From: Verrucomicrobiota bacterium
GTDB taxonomy: Bacteria; Verrucomicrobiota; Verrucomicrobiia; Limisphaerales; UBA9464
Reading direction: 5' to 3'
Assembly: GCA_947454295.1 (NCBI GenBank)
Contig: CANGMO010000105.1
Span: forward strand, 1 to 7,404
Length of the DNA stretch: 7,404 nucleotides
Shown: positions 1 through 5,514 of the stretch, piece after piece
How positions within the stretch are numbered: the stretch's first letter is position 1
Layout of the letters: each line of letters starts with the position of its first letter
Notes under the pieces: model-generated
Told to the model about the DNA's origin: nothing
The model's input: only the letters and a program-made list of their open reading frames with translations
The model's database searches: none
Program-made: the position numbers and the translations under genes

Positions 1-267
1 AAAACTCACTTAAACGTCAGTTTTGCGACTTACGAGACGACGATTTGCCTTGCGTCACCTTCTTACGAGTCACGCTCAGCAACAGCGTTCATTAAGAACG
101 AGATCAATTTACCCGCCAGAGACCGTATGACAATACCTTTTTAACGAAAGGTTTCGCAACCACTCCAATAACCCCTGTTTACAGCCCTTTCCTCACTCTC
201 TTTTTTCTCAGACTGCCACCTCTCATCCGCTTCCGACCGAGTCGGTTTGAATGATTTGGGTGGCTCG

Positions 268-291
268 CACCTCCGGTCCCACCTCCGGTCC
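268..291. repeat. 12-bp perfect tandem repeat, two copies
   Basis: The unit CACCTCCGGTCC occurs twice head to tail (268-279 and 280-291). It lies in the non-coding stretch upstream of yjdM, outside any gene I can support. Two copies could be a small binding-site pair or a replication-slippage product; the sequence does not decide between them. Confidence 0.75.
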
Positions 292-442
292 CGGAACGAC
301 AGAAGTTCTGGGAAGAATCTCAGTCCCGATTCTGCCCCGAATGGCACCCTCCATTTTGAGGCCGGAAACACGGCGTTTTCACGGTGTTTAACCCCTAAGT
401 TTCACGGCCCACAATTCTCACGGACCACTTCGGTGACTTCCG

Positions 443-561
443 GAGGCGGTCGTCGCAGCGACCGTGGGCGCCTCAAGCATCCTTCCTCGAAGGGCTGTGG
501 CCTCTCGGTTCTAGATTGGCAATTGGGCCCTGTTGTCCCGGGTTGAGACAATATTCGGGCC
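443..561 (+). other. Possible structured leader: three successive hairpins upstream of yjdM
   Basis: Three foldable elements follow each other. The first has GAGG+CGGTCG (443-452) pairing with CGACCG (459-464) and CCTC (471-474), with a 6-nt bulge on the 3' side. The second is CCTTC-CTC-GAAGG at 481-493. In the third, GGCCC (526-530) pairs with GGGCC (557-561) and encloses TTGTC (533-537) with GACAA (547-551). They end about 47 bases before the ATG of the zinc-ribbon gene. GC-rich DNA often folds by chance, and no known riboswitch consensus is recognised, so this is only a candidate. Confidence 0.22.
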
Positions 562-608
562 GCATTTCGGATTGAATCACCCCGGTCGGCTGTCGAGGGT
601 TCTGCTTC

Positions 609-959
609 ATGAGCACTGATTCAAACCGCCCGGCAGCCTGCCCCATGTGTGAGATGTCGGAACTCTTGGAACACCCAACGCGTTGGGAATGTGTGACCTG
701 CGGACACGAATGGGAGCGCGAAGCAGAACCGGAGGTGGCCGAGGGCCCGCGCGTGGTCAAGGATGCCCACGGCAACGTGCTGGCCGATGGCGACGTGGTA
801 ATGCTGATCAAGGATCTCCCGCTCAAGGGCTCTTCCCAGGTGCTCAAGGGCGGCACCAAATCGAAGCCCATCAAGCTGGTGGACGGGGATCACGAGATCT
901 CCTGCAAGATCGAGGGCGTCGCCATCGGCTTAAAGGCGTGCTTCGTCAAGAAAGCGTGA
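609..959 (+). CDS. yjdM: YjdM/PhnA-type zinc-ribbon protein
   Basis: A 116-residue protein of the PhnA/YjdM family, close in length to E. coli YjdM (about 111 residues). The N-terminus carries a four-cysteine zinc ribbon: C11-x2-C14 and C28-x2-C31, the latter in ECVTCGHEW. The C-terminal half (about 46-116) is the small beta-rich PhnA domain, with the typical stretch around DGDVVMLIKDLPLKG and the ending IGLKACFVKK. The family was named for its position beside the E. coli phosphonate genes, but it is not needed for C-P lyase activity and its molecular role is unsettled, so phosphonate breakdown should not be assumed; no phosphonate gene is visible here. The ATG at 609 is supported by GAGGG at 595-599, nine bases upstream. 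The gene stands alone, ends at a strong hairpin terminator and converges on thiC. The family call is firm; the function is unknown. Confidence 0.93.
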   Translation: MSTDSNRPAACPMCEMSELLEHPTRWECVTCGHEWEREAEPEVAEGPRVVKDAHGNVLADGDVVMLIKDLPLKGSSQVLKGGTKSKPIKLVDGDHEISCKIEGVAIGLKACFVKKA

Positions 960-998
960 TGGCCGAAGCAGATTGCGTCCAACTACTCACAAAGTAAA

Positions 999-1039
999 AA
1001 GCCCAAGTCATTCCCGGGATCCGGGTCCGACTTGGGCTT
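999..1039. terminator. Bidirectional hairpin terminator between yjdM and thiC
   Basis: AAGCCCAAGTC (999-1009) is perfectly complementary to GACTTGGGCTT (1029-1039). Inside it, CCCGG (1013-1017) pairs with CCGGG (1021-1025) around a GAT loop, separated by a 3x3 internal loop. The + strand continues with CTTTT, and the - strand with a run of T opposite the A tract at 996-1000, so both orientations have a U-rich tail. It lies 40 bases after the yjdM stop and 45 bases after the thiC stop, which fits termination of both convergent genes. Confidence 0.9.
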
Positions 1040-1083
1040 CTTTTCGGGGCTAACTCGGGGAGGACTTCCGCGGCCCCCTTCCC

Positions 1084-3051
1084 TCAGGCCTTGCTGTAGA
1101 CCTCGGCCCCCTTCTCGACGAACTCCTTTGATTTCGCCTCCATCCCCTTCTGCAGCGCTTCGGAGTCGCTGACACCCTGTTCTTCGGCGTATTTCCGAAC
1201 GTCCTCGGTGATTTTCATGGAGCAGAAGTGCGGGCCACACATGGAGCAGAAGTGCGCGGTCTTGGCGCCCTCCTGAGGGAGCGTCTCATCGTGGAATTCG
1301 CGGGCGGTTACCGGGTCGAGTCCGAGATTGAATTGATCCTCCCAGCGGAACTCGAAGCGGGCTTTGCTGAGGGCGTTGTCACGGTACTGCGCACCCGGAT
1401 GCCCCTTGGCCAGATCCGCCGCGTGCGCCGCGATCTTGTAGGCGATGACCCCATCCTTGACGTCCTTCTTGTTGGGTAGGCCGAGGTGTTCCTTGGGGGT
1501 GACGTAGCAGAGCATGGCGCATCCGTACCACCCGATCATGGCGGCACCGATGCCGCTGGTGATGTGATCGTAGCCCGGTGCGATGTCCGTGGTTAGCGGT
1601 CCAAGCGTGTAGAACGGCGCTTCCCCGCACCACTCGAGCTGCTTGGCCATGTTTTCCTCAATCAAGTGCATCGGAACATGGCCCGGCCCCTCGTTCATGA
1701 CCTGCACGCCCTTCGCCCAGGCGCGACGGGTGAGATCGCCCTGCACTTCCAGCTCCCCGAACTGCGCGGGGTCATTGGCGTCGGCGAGTGATCCCGGACG
1801 CAATCCATCGCCGATGCTGAAGCTAACGTCGTAGGCGGCCATGATGTCGCAGATCTCATCCCAGTGAGTGTAGAGGAAGTTCTCGCGATGATGCGCCAAG
1901 CACCACTTGGCCATAATGCTGCCGCCGCGGGAAACAATGCCGGTCATGCGGCCGGCGGTCATGGGGATGAACCGGAGCAGCACGCCGGCGTGGATAGTGA
2001 AGTAATCCACGCCCTGCTCGGCCTGCTCGACGAGAGTGTCGCGGAAAATCTCCCACGTAAGGTCCTCGGCCTTGCCTCCCACCTTCTCCAGCGCCTGGTA
2101 GATTGGCACCGTGCCAATGGGGACCGGGGAATTGCGCAGGATCCACTCGCGGGTGGCGTGGATGTTCTTGCCCGTGGAGAGATCCATCACCGTGTCGGCA
2201 CCCCACTTGGTGGCCCAGCGCATCTTTTCGACCTCTTCCTCGATCGAGGAGGCGACGGCGCTGTTGCCAATGTTGGCGTTGATTTTCACCAGGAAGTTCC
2301 GGCCGATGATCATGGGCTCGGCTTCGGGGTGATTGATGTTCGCCGGAATGATGGCGCGACCGGCCGCCACTTCGTCGCGCACGAACTCAGCGGTGATCTG
2401 CGCGGGAATGCGCTGCGGGAAGCGGCGGAACACCGATGGAGTGTACTCACTGTCGGCGCGCTGACTCGATCCGGCGTGCTGCAGGTGAAGGTCATCCCTG
2501 CGGGTCACGCCCTGAAGGTCCCGGAGGCGCGCCCGCCCCAGGTTCTCGCGGATGGCGATGAACTCCATTTCAGGGGTGATGATGCCCTGGCGAGCATACC
2601 AGAGCTGGGTGACCGGGTGTCCGGCCGAGGCACGCAGCGGGCGCCGGCGCTGACCGCTCAGGCCAGGAAACTCGACGAGCCGGTTCTTTTCCGCACGACT
2701 GGCGTATTCTGCATGCTTGCCCGAGAGGTAGCCGTTGTCCTGCGGCTTCACCTCGCGGCCGTCGTATTCCTGGACGTCCGCGCGGGAGCGAATCCAGTCG
2801 GACCGCAGCGCCGGCAACCCGGCCTCAACCGTGCCCAAAAACTCGGGATCACCCCACGGACCTGAGCAATCATACACGCGCACGGGCTCATTCGGCGTCA
2901 GAGCCCCGTCGCGTGCGCGGGTCGGGCTCACGGCAATTTCCCGCATCGGCACGCGAACTTCGGGATGAAGTTCGCCGGCAACATAGACACGGCGGCTGCT
3001 GGGCAGCGGCTCGCGGCTGCTGGGCTCAAAGGCGGATTTGGAGGCGATCAT
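1084..3051 (-). CDS. thiC: Phosphomethylpyrimidine synthase ThiC (thiamine pyrimidine synthesis)
   Basis: ThiC is a cytosolic radical-SAM enzyme that rearranges aminoimidazole ribotide (AIR) into HMP phosphate, the pyrimidine half of thiamine. The protein matches the family almost throughout: RVPMREI near the N-terminus, TPEMEFIAIREN, FVRDEVAAGRAIIPANINHPE, GADTVMDLSTG, EGPGHVPM and DIAPGYDHITSGIG. The C-terminal cluster motif CSMCGPHFC gives the C-x2-C-x4-C ligands of the 4Fe-4S cluster. Between MEFIAIREN and ITAEFVRDE it has about 20 residues more than E. coli ThiC (remembered sequence, 631 residues). Start choice: the frame is open to a GTG at 3117 (677 residues), with ATGs at 3069 and 3051. 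I chose 3051 (MIASKSAFEP, 655 residues) because homology-like sequence begins about 18 residues later and the earlier part overlaps the leader after the riboswitch. No start has a strong Shine-Dalgarno. A TPP riboswitch lies upstream, indicating feedback by thiamine pyrophosphate. The identity is essentially certain; the start is not. Confidence 0.97.
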   Translation of the reverse strand: MIASKSAFEPSSREPLPSSRRVYVAGELHPEVRVPMREIAVSPTRARDGALTPNEPVRVYDCSGPWGDPEFLGTVEAGLPALRSDWIRSRADVQEYDGREVKPQDNGYLSGKHAEYASRAEKNRLVEFPGLSGQRRRPLRASAGHPVTQLWYARQGIITPEMEFIAIRENLGRARLRDLQGVTRRDDLHLQHAGSSQRADSEYTPSVFRRFPQRIPAQITAEFVRDEVAAGRAIIPANINHPEAEPMIIGRNFLVKINANIGNSAVASSIEEEVEKMRWATKWGADTVMDLSTGKNIHATREWILRNSPVPIGTVPIYQALEKVGGKAEDLTWEIFRDTLVEQAEQGVDYFTIHAGVLLRFIPMTAGRMTGIVSRGGSIMAKWCLAHHRENFLYTHWDEICDIMAAYDVSFSIGDGLRPGSLADANDPAQFGELEVQGDLTRRAWAKGVQVMNEGPGHVPMHLIEENMAKQLEWCGEAPFYTLGPLTTDIAPGYDHITSGIGAAMIGWYGCAMLCYVTPKEHLGLPNKKDVKDGVIAYKIAAHAADLAKGHPGAQYRDNALSKARFEFRWEDQFNLGLDPVTAREFHDETLPQEGAKTAHFCSMCGPHFCSMKITEDVRKYAEEQGVSDSEALQKGMEAKSKEFVEKGAEVYSKA

Positions 3052-3102
3052 GGTCGAAAGTCCGGTCATCTGCAGCAGGGCAGGAAACTTGAGGACTGAC
3101 CC

Positions 3103-3131
3103 GACGGGATCATCCACACGGACGTCCCGTC
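3103..3131 (-). promoter_or_regulatory. Hairpin in thiC leader, possible expression platform of the riboswitch
   Basis: On the - strand GACGGGA (3131-3125) can pair with TCCCGTC (3109-3103), a 7-bp stem with a 15-nt loop. It follows the aptamer directly, and the loop contains the GTG at 3117 and the out-of-frame ATG at 3113. No U tract follows, so intrinsic termination is unlikely; control of translation initiation or of Rho access is more plausible. The pairing is seen directly, its role is inferred. Confidence 0.35.
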
Positions 3132-3136
3132 CTCTT

Positions 3137-3224
3137 CGCTCCCTGCGGCGGCATGACCCGCATCAGGTTCAAAGGGTCGCCCGACCTTTTCGGCCGGACC
3201 TCTCAGCCCATCGGCTCCCCTGCT
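3137..3224 (-). promoter_or_regulatory. TPP riboswitch (THI element) upstream of thiC
   Basis: The conserved blocks of the thiamine pyrophosphate aptamer appear in order on the - strand. GGGGAGCC is at 3220-3213. CTGAGA at 3206-3201 contacts the pyrimidine part of the ligand. ACCCTTTGAACCTGAT lies at 3177-3162, GGGTCATGCC at 3159-3150 and GCCGCAGGGA at 3149-3140. The variable P3 region (about 3200-3178) forms a short GC-rich arm around GGCCGAAAAGGTC. The outer P1 helix is hard to define because the bases outside the conserved blocks pair poorly, so the ends are approximate. It lies about 90-170 bases before the chosen thiC start. In this class, TPP binding normally lowers expression of the downstream gene. 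Confidence 0.96.
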
Positions 3225-3398
3225 GGCAACTCGTGACGCAGGATAGGGAGGAAGCCCGGCGAGTCAAGGAACCGGCCAGCCGGACGACGGCGACGCCGCA
3301 CTCGAAATCCGGCCCCAAAAAGCCCGGCGGCCGGCTCCGGCATTGCCAACTCGGAGATTCTTTGAGCATTTCCCTTCCGAATCAGTCCACCCACCTCC

Positions 3399-4373
3399 AT
3401 GAGCGCCCCTACCGCCTCCCTGCGATTCGCCATCACCCTCGCCCTCACCGTCGCCTCGGCGACTCTCCATGGAGCGCCCACTGCGGGCGCGTTGTGGACC
3501 GACAGCTTCGATCAGGCGAAGAAGACGGCCACGGCCGGCAAGCAGGATCTGCTGATGGATTTCACTGGTTCCGATTGGTGCAGCTGGTGCATCAAGCTAC
3601 GCAAGGAAGTCTTCGATCAGGCCGCATTCAAGGCAGCGGCTCCCAAGGACTTCGTGCTCGTCGAACTCGATTACCCGCAGGACGACAGCAAGCTTTCAGC
3701 CGAGGTGAAGGCGCAGAATGCGCGGCTGCAGAAGGAATTCGCCATTCGCGGCTATCCCACCATCCTCCTCGCGGACTCCACGGGCCGTCCGTACGCCCAG
3801 ACCGGCTACCAGGAGGGGGGACCGGAGAAGTATCTCACCCACCTTCAGGAATTGCGCAAAATCAAGGCCCAGCGTGATCAGGCCTTCGCGAAAGCGGAAA
3901 GCGCCACCGGGGTCGAGCGGGCCCTCCAGCTGGCCGCCGGCCTGAAGGCCATGGATGAGTCCCTGGTTGCCGCGCACTATCGGCCGGTCCTCGACGAGAT
4001 CACGAAACTGGACCCCACGGACAAAGCGGAGCTCGCCTCGATCCGCTTCAAGGGCGACCTCGCGGGACTCCAGGAAACGCTCTCCGCAGCGGCCAAAGCC
4101 GGTGGTTCCTCCGCGGTACGCAAGCCGGTGGACGAATTCATCGCCGGCCATCCCAAGATCACCGCGGAGCAGCGCCAGGGCACCCTGATGGGGCTGCTGA
4201 ACTTTTATCGCCCGCCGCAGGACAATGACACGGTGCTCAAACTGATGGATGAGGTGAAATCGCTTAAGGCTGATTCGCAGCTGGGCCAGCAGGCGGCGGC
4301 AATCGGTGAACGGGTCCAGAAGATGAATGCCGAAGCCAAGGGCGCCACCAAGCCGGCGGCCGAGGCGAAGTAG
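3399..4373 (+). CDS. Exported thioredoxin-fold protein with long helical C-terminal region
   Basis: A 324-residue protein. Residues 1-26 look like a Sec signal sequence: Arg9, then a hydrophobic stretch FAITLALTVASAT, then LHGA. A thioredoxin fold follows at about 33-150. Its active site is W60-C61-S62-W63-C64 after MDFTGSD, and the cis-proline is in GYPT (P120). The motif and the 'DFTGSDWC' context resemble the small thioredoxin-like domains (Thioredoxin_7 type) found as exported proteins in Verrucomicrobiota and Planctomycetes. Residues about 150-324 have no familiar motif, are rich in Ala, Lys and Glu, and look mostly alpha-helical, ending in a low-complexity tail (GATKPAAEAK). The likely role is thiol-disulfide chemistry on envelope proteins; the substrate is unknown. 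The ATG at 3399 gives a complete signal sequence, although no Shine-Dalgarno is visible. The gene is divergent from thiC and convergent with the exported peroxiredoxin. The fold is firm, the specific job open. Confidence 0.9.
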   Translation: MSAPTASLRFAITLALTVASATLHGAPTAGALWTDSFDQAKKTATAGKQDLLMDFTGSDWCSWCIKLRKEVFDQAAFKAAAPKDFVLVELDYPQDDSKLSAEVKAQNARLQKEFAIRGYPTILLADSTGRPYAQTGYQEGGPEKYLTHLQELRKIKAQRDQAFAKAESATGVERALQLAAGLKAMDESLVAAHYRPVLDEITKLDPTDKAELASIRFKGDLAGLQETLSAAAKAGGSSAVRKPVDEFIAGHPKITAEQRQGTLMGLLNFYRPPQDNDTVLKLMDEVKSLKADSQLGQQAAAIGERVQKMNAEAKGATKPAAEAK

Positions 4374-4399
4374 TCCACCGGAAATCCCGGGACAGAAAC

Positions 4400-4437
4400 A
4401 TGGAACGGGCCGATCCAGTTGGATCGGCCCGTTCCAT
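4400..4437. terminator. Perfect 17-bp hairpin between thioredoxin-fold and peroxiredoxin genes
   Basis: ATGGAACGGGCCGATCC (4400-4416) is exactly complementary to GGATCGGCCCGTTCCAT (4421-4437) around an AGTT loop. It lies 26 bases after the stop of the + gene and 37 bases after the stop of the - gene. Neither side has a long U run; the - side has only a short T-rich stretch, TGTTTCT. The position between convergent genes and the stability of the stem still make a shared transcript end likely. Confidence 0.8.
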
Positions 4438-4449
4438 TAGTCCATTAGT
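4434..4449. repeat. 8-bp tandem repeat at the terminator edge
   Basis: CCATTAGT occurs twice in tandem (4434-4441 and 4442-4449), the first copy overlapping the 3' arm of the hairpin. It looks like a slippage duplication. No function is suggested. Confidence 0.7.
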
Positions 4450-4474
4450 CGTGGGAGCGACGGTGAACGATCCG

Positions 4475-4990
4475 TCAATGCAGCTTCCGGATGGCTTCCT
4501 TCATCTCATCGAGGTGCACCTGGGCGTCGCGGCTGTCGGTGACGTGGGCAACCTTTCCGACCTTGTCGATTAGGAAGCTGACCCGTCGGGCCATCGGCTT
4601 GTCGGGCATGCGGACGCCGAAGGCATCGGCAATCTTTCCTTCGGTGTCGACGAGGAGCGGGAAGTTCAGGGAATACTTGGCGCGAAATCTCTGATGGCTT
4701 TCCGCGGAATCGAAACTGACTCCGACCACCTTGACCCCGTCCTTCTGAAGGTCGCCCATGCGATCCCGAAGTCCGCAGGCCTCCTTGGTGCAACCCGGGG
4801 TATCGTCCTTGGGATAGAAATAGAGCAGCACTGCCGATTTACCGGTTTCGGCAGCGAGCGTCCACGGCTTGCCATCCTGATCGGGACCGGCGATCGATGG
4901 AGCGCGGTCACCCACTTGGGGGACGGCGGCCGAGAGCATCCCGGCGAGCAGCAGCGAGCCGGCGACAGAGCGCAGCAAGGAAGGAATCAT
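4475..4990 (-). CDS. bcp: Exported Bcp/PrxQ-type peroxiredoxin (AhpC/TSA family)
   Basis: A 171-residue thiol peroxidase that should reduce hydrogen peroxide and organic peroxides. Residues 1-23 (MIPSLLRSVAGSLLLAGMLS..) are a signal sequence, so it probably works outside the cytoplasm, unlike classical E. coli Bcp. The peroxiredoxin domain runs from about 24 to 171. The active site is P60-K-D-D-T64-P-G-C67, with the peroxidatic Cys67. A second cysteine five residues later (C72) is the typical resolving cysteine of the PrxQ/Bcp group. The conserved VGVSFDS and the Arg-containing RRVSFLID segment follow. The frame stays open upstream to 5221, but that extension lacks family similarity, overlaps the divergent gene and would bury the signal peptide, so the ATG at 4988-4990 is preferred even without a clear Shine-Dalgarno. 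The convergent thioredoxin-fold gene encodes another exported redox protein, possibly its reductant (inference). Confidence 0.94.
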   Translation of the reverse strand: MIPSLLRSVAGSLLLAGMLSAAVPQVGDRAPSIAGPDQDGKPWTLAAETGKSAVLLYFYPKDDTPGCTKEACGLRDRMGDLQKDGVKVVGVSFDSAESHQRFRAKYSLNFPLLVDTEGKIADAFGVRMPDKPMARRVSFLIDKVGKVAHVTDSRDAQVHLDEMKEAIRKLH

Positions 4991-5130
4991 GGGGCGAATT
5001 TGCTCAGGGACGCCCTGGAGGTCAAAGGCAAGTTCACAAGCCTGCACCGCGCGGCTCCAACCAGTTTCATCGCAGCAAATTGCCCGACTTCGAGGACACA
5101 CATCCTTCACATCCAAGGCTTGTGTCTTGC

Positions 5131-5150
5131 CAACACCTTGGCCAGTGTTG
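5131..5150. promoter_or_regulatory. Inverted repeat in divergent intergenic region
   Basis: CAACAC (5131-5136) and GTGTTG (5145-5150) form a 6-bp inverted repeat around CTTGGCCA, in the 187-base gap between the divergent peroxiredoxin and membrane-protein genes. The spacing suits a dimeric regulator or a small hairpin 28 bases before the ATG at 5178. A repeat of this length can arise by chance. Confidence 0.2.
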
Positions 5151-5177
5151 CCGCACCGTAACGCATCCCTAAGTCCG

Positions 5178-5438
5178 ATGAGCGACTCCCAACAGCCGAA
5201 GGTGGCGGCTACCCGACGCAAGAACCGGTTCCGTTTTTTCGGAACTCAGAATTCATCGCGTCGTCGCGGACGTCCGGGTGGTGTCCGTCGCTGGCTGGAA
5301 CGGCTTCCCGATCACCTCGTCGACCGGAAAATGAACGCCTATCAGGTGGTGGCCCTGATCCTCGTGGGGCTGCTGGTTTACTTCGTGCTCATGCCGCTCA
5401 TGGGCGACTGGAATCCGGCCGCGACCAACGGCGATTAG
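5178..5438 (+). CDS. Small basic single-pass membrane protein, unknown function
   Basis: An 86-residue protein with no recognised family. The first 50 residues are strongly basic and low in complexity (for example ATRRKNRFRF and SSRRRGRPGG). A single hydrophobic segment follows at about 55-75 (YQVVALILVGLLVYFVLMPLM), then a short tail ending AATNGD. The positive N-terminus suggests an N-in, C-out orientation by the positive-inside rule. The frame is open upstream to 4989, but that part reads against the peroxiredoxin leader and has no protein-like character; the ATG at 5178 gives a compact product. No Shine-Dalgarno is evident. It is divergent from the peroxiredoxin and converges on the Gfo/Idh-like gene. 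The clear membrane segment and sensible start argue that it is real, but without homology support this stays moderate. Confidence 0.62.
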   Translation: MSDSQQPKVAATRRKNRFRFFGTQNSSRRRGRPGGVRRWLERLPDHLVDRKMNAYQVVALILVGLLVYFVLMPLMGDWNPAATNGD

Positions 5439-5451
5439 TCGTGCCGGTTGG
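5425..5451 (+). terminator. Weak hairpin over the stop of the small membrane-protein gene
   Basis: CCAACGGC (5425-5432) pairs with GCCGGTTGG (5443-5451) with one bulged G; the 10-nt loop contains the TAG stop. Only a short CGTTTC follows, and CGGTTGGC is repeated four bases further on (5457-5464). It could mark the transcript end in the short convergent gap 5439-5514, where I see no better candidate. Confidence 0.25.
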
Positions 5452-5514
5452 CGTTTCGGTTGGCCGCCCTTCGCGCAGCCCATTCCGGATTCATCCCCGG
5501 AGGCCCCCTTGGCG

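Larger units (their letters stand above)
1..608. other. Gene-poor region of lower GC content upstream of yjdM
   Basis: No gene can be supported in this stretch. The first 240 bases have about 46% GC by hand count, clearly lower than the genes to the right. Frame 1 of the + strand is open from the left edge to a TAA at 142-144 (47 codons, ending in RMTIPF), so the tail of an upstream gene cannot be excluded. However, its codons are not rich in G or C at third positions as in the other genes here, and I recognise no family. A pyrimidine-rich tract lies at about 178-234 on the + strand. The octamer CTTACGAG occurs twice (29-36 and 62-69). Longer open frames across 141-546 on both strands overlap one another and show no familiar protein features, so I treat them as chance. 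Positions 443-561 can form hairpins (separate entry). Confidence 0.5.

Noticed and set aside
1..140. Possible tmRNA or basic-peptide gene on the - strand, suggested by a run reading TRKKVTQGKSSSRKSQN before a stop
   Set aside because: There is no tRNA-like end, no recognisable tmRNA tag and no good start codon; the frame is only about two dozen codons long.
141..546. Overlapping open frames on both strands upstream of yjdM (- 141-371, + 247-546)
   Set aside because: They overlap each other, carry no recognisable motif or convincing ribosome binding site, and run through the tandem repeat and hairpins.
1864..2865. Long + strand open frame of 333 codons inside thiC
   Set aside because: It lies wholly antisense to strongly conserved thiC sequence; GC-rich codon use commonly leaves antisense frames open.
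609..3117. Phosphonate or thiamine gene cluster
   Set aside because: The YjdM/PhnA family is not a phosphonate-degrading enzyme and no phn genes are present; thiC is monocistronic here with no other thi gene beside it.
3038..3877. + strand open frame of 279 codons across the thiC leader and into the thioredoxin gene
   Set aside because: It reads through the antisense of the TPP riboswitch and then out of frame with the clear signal peptide and WCSWC protein.
4991..5221. N-terminal extension of the peroxiredoxin reading frame to 5221 (- strand, 248 residues)
   Set aside because: The added 77 residues have no family similarity, would place the signal sequence in the middle of the protein, and overlap the divergent gene at 5178.
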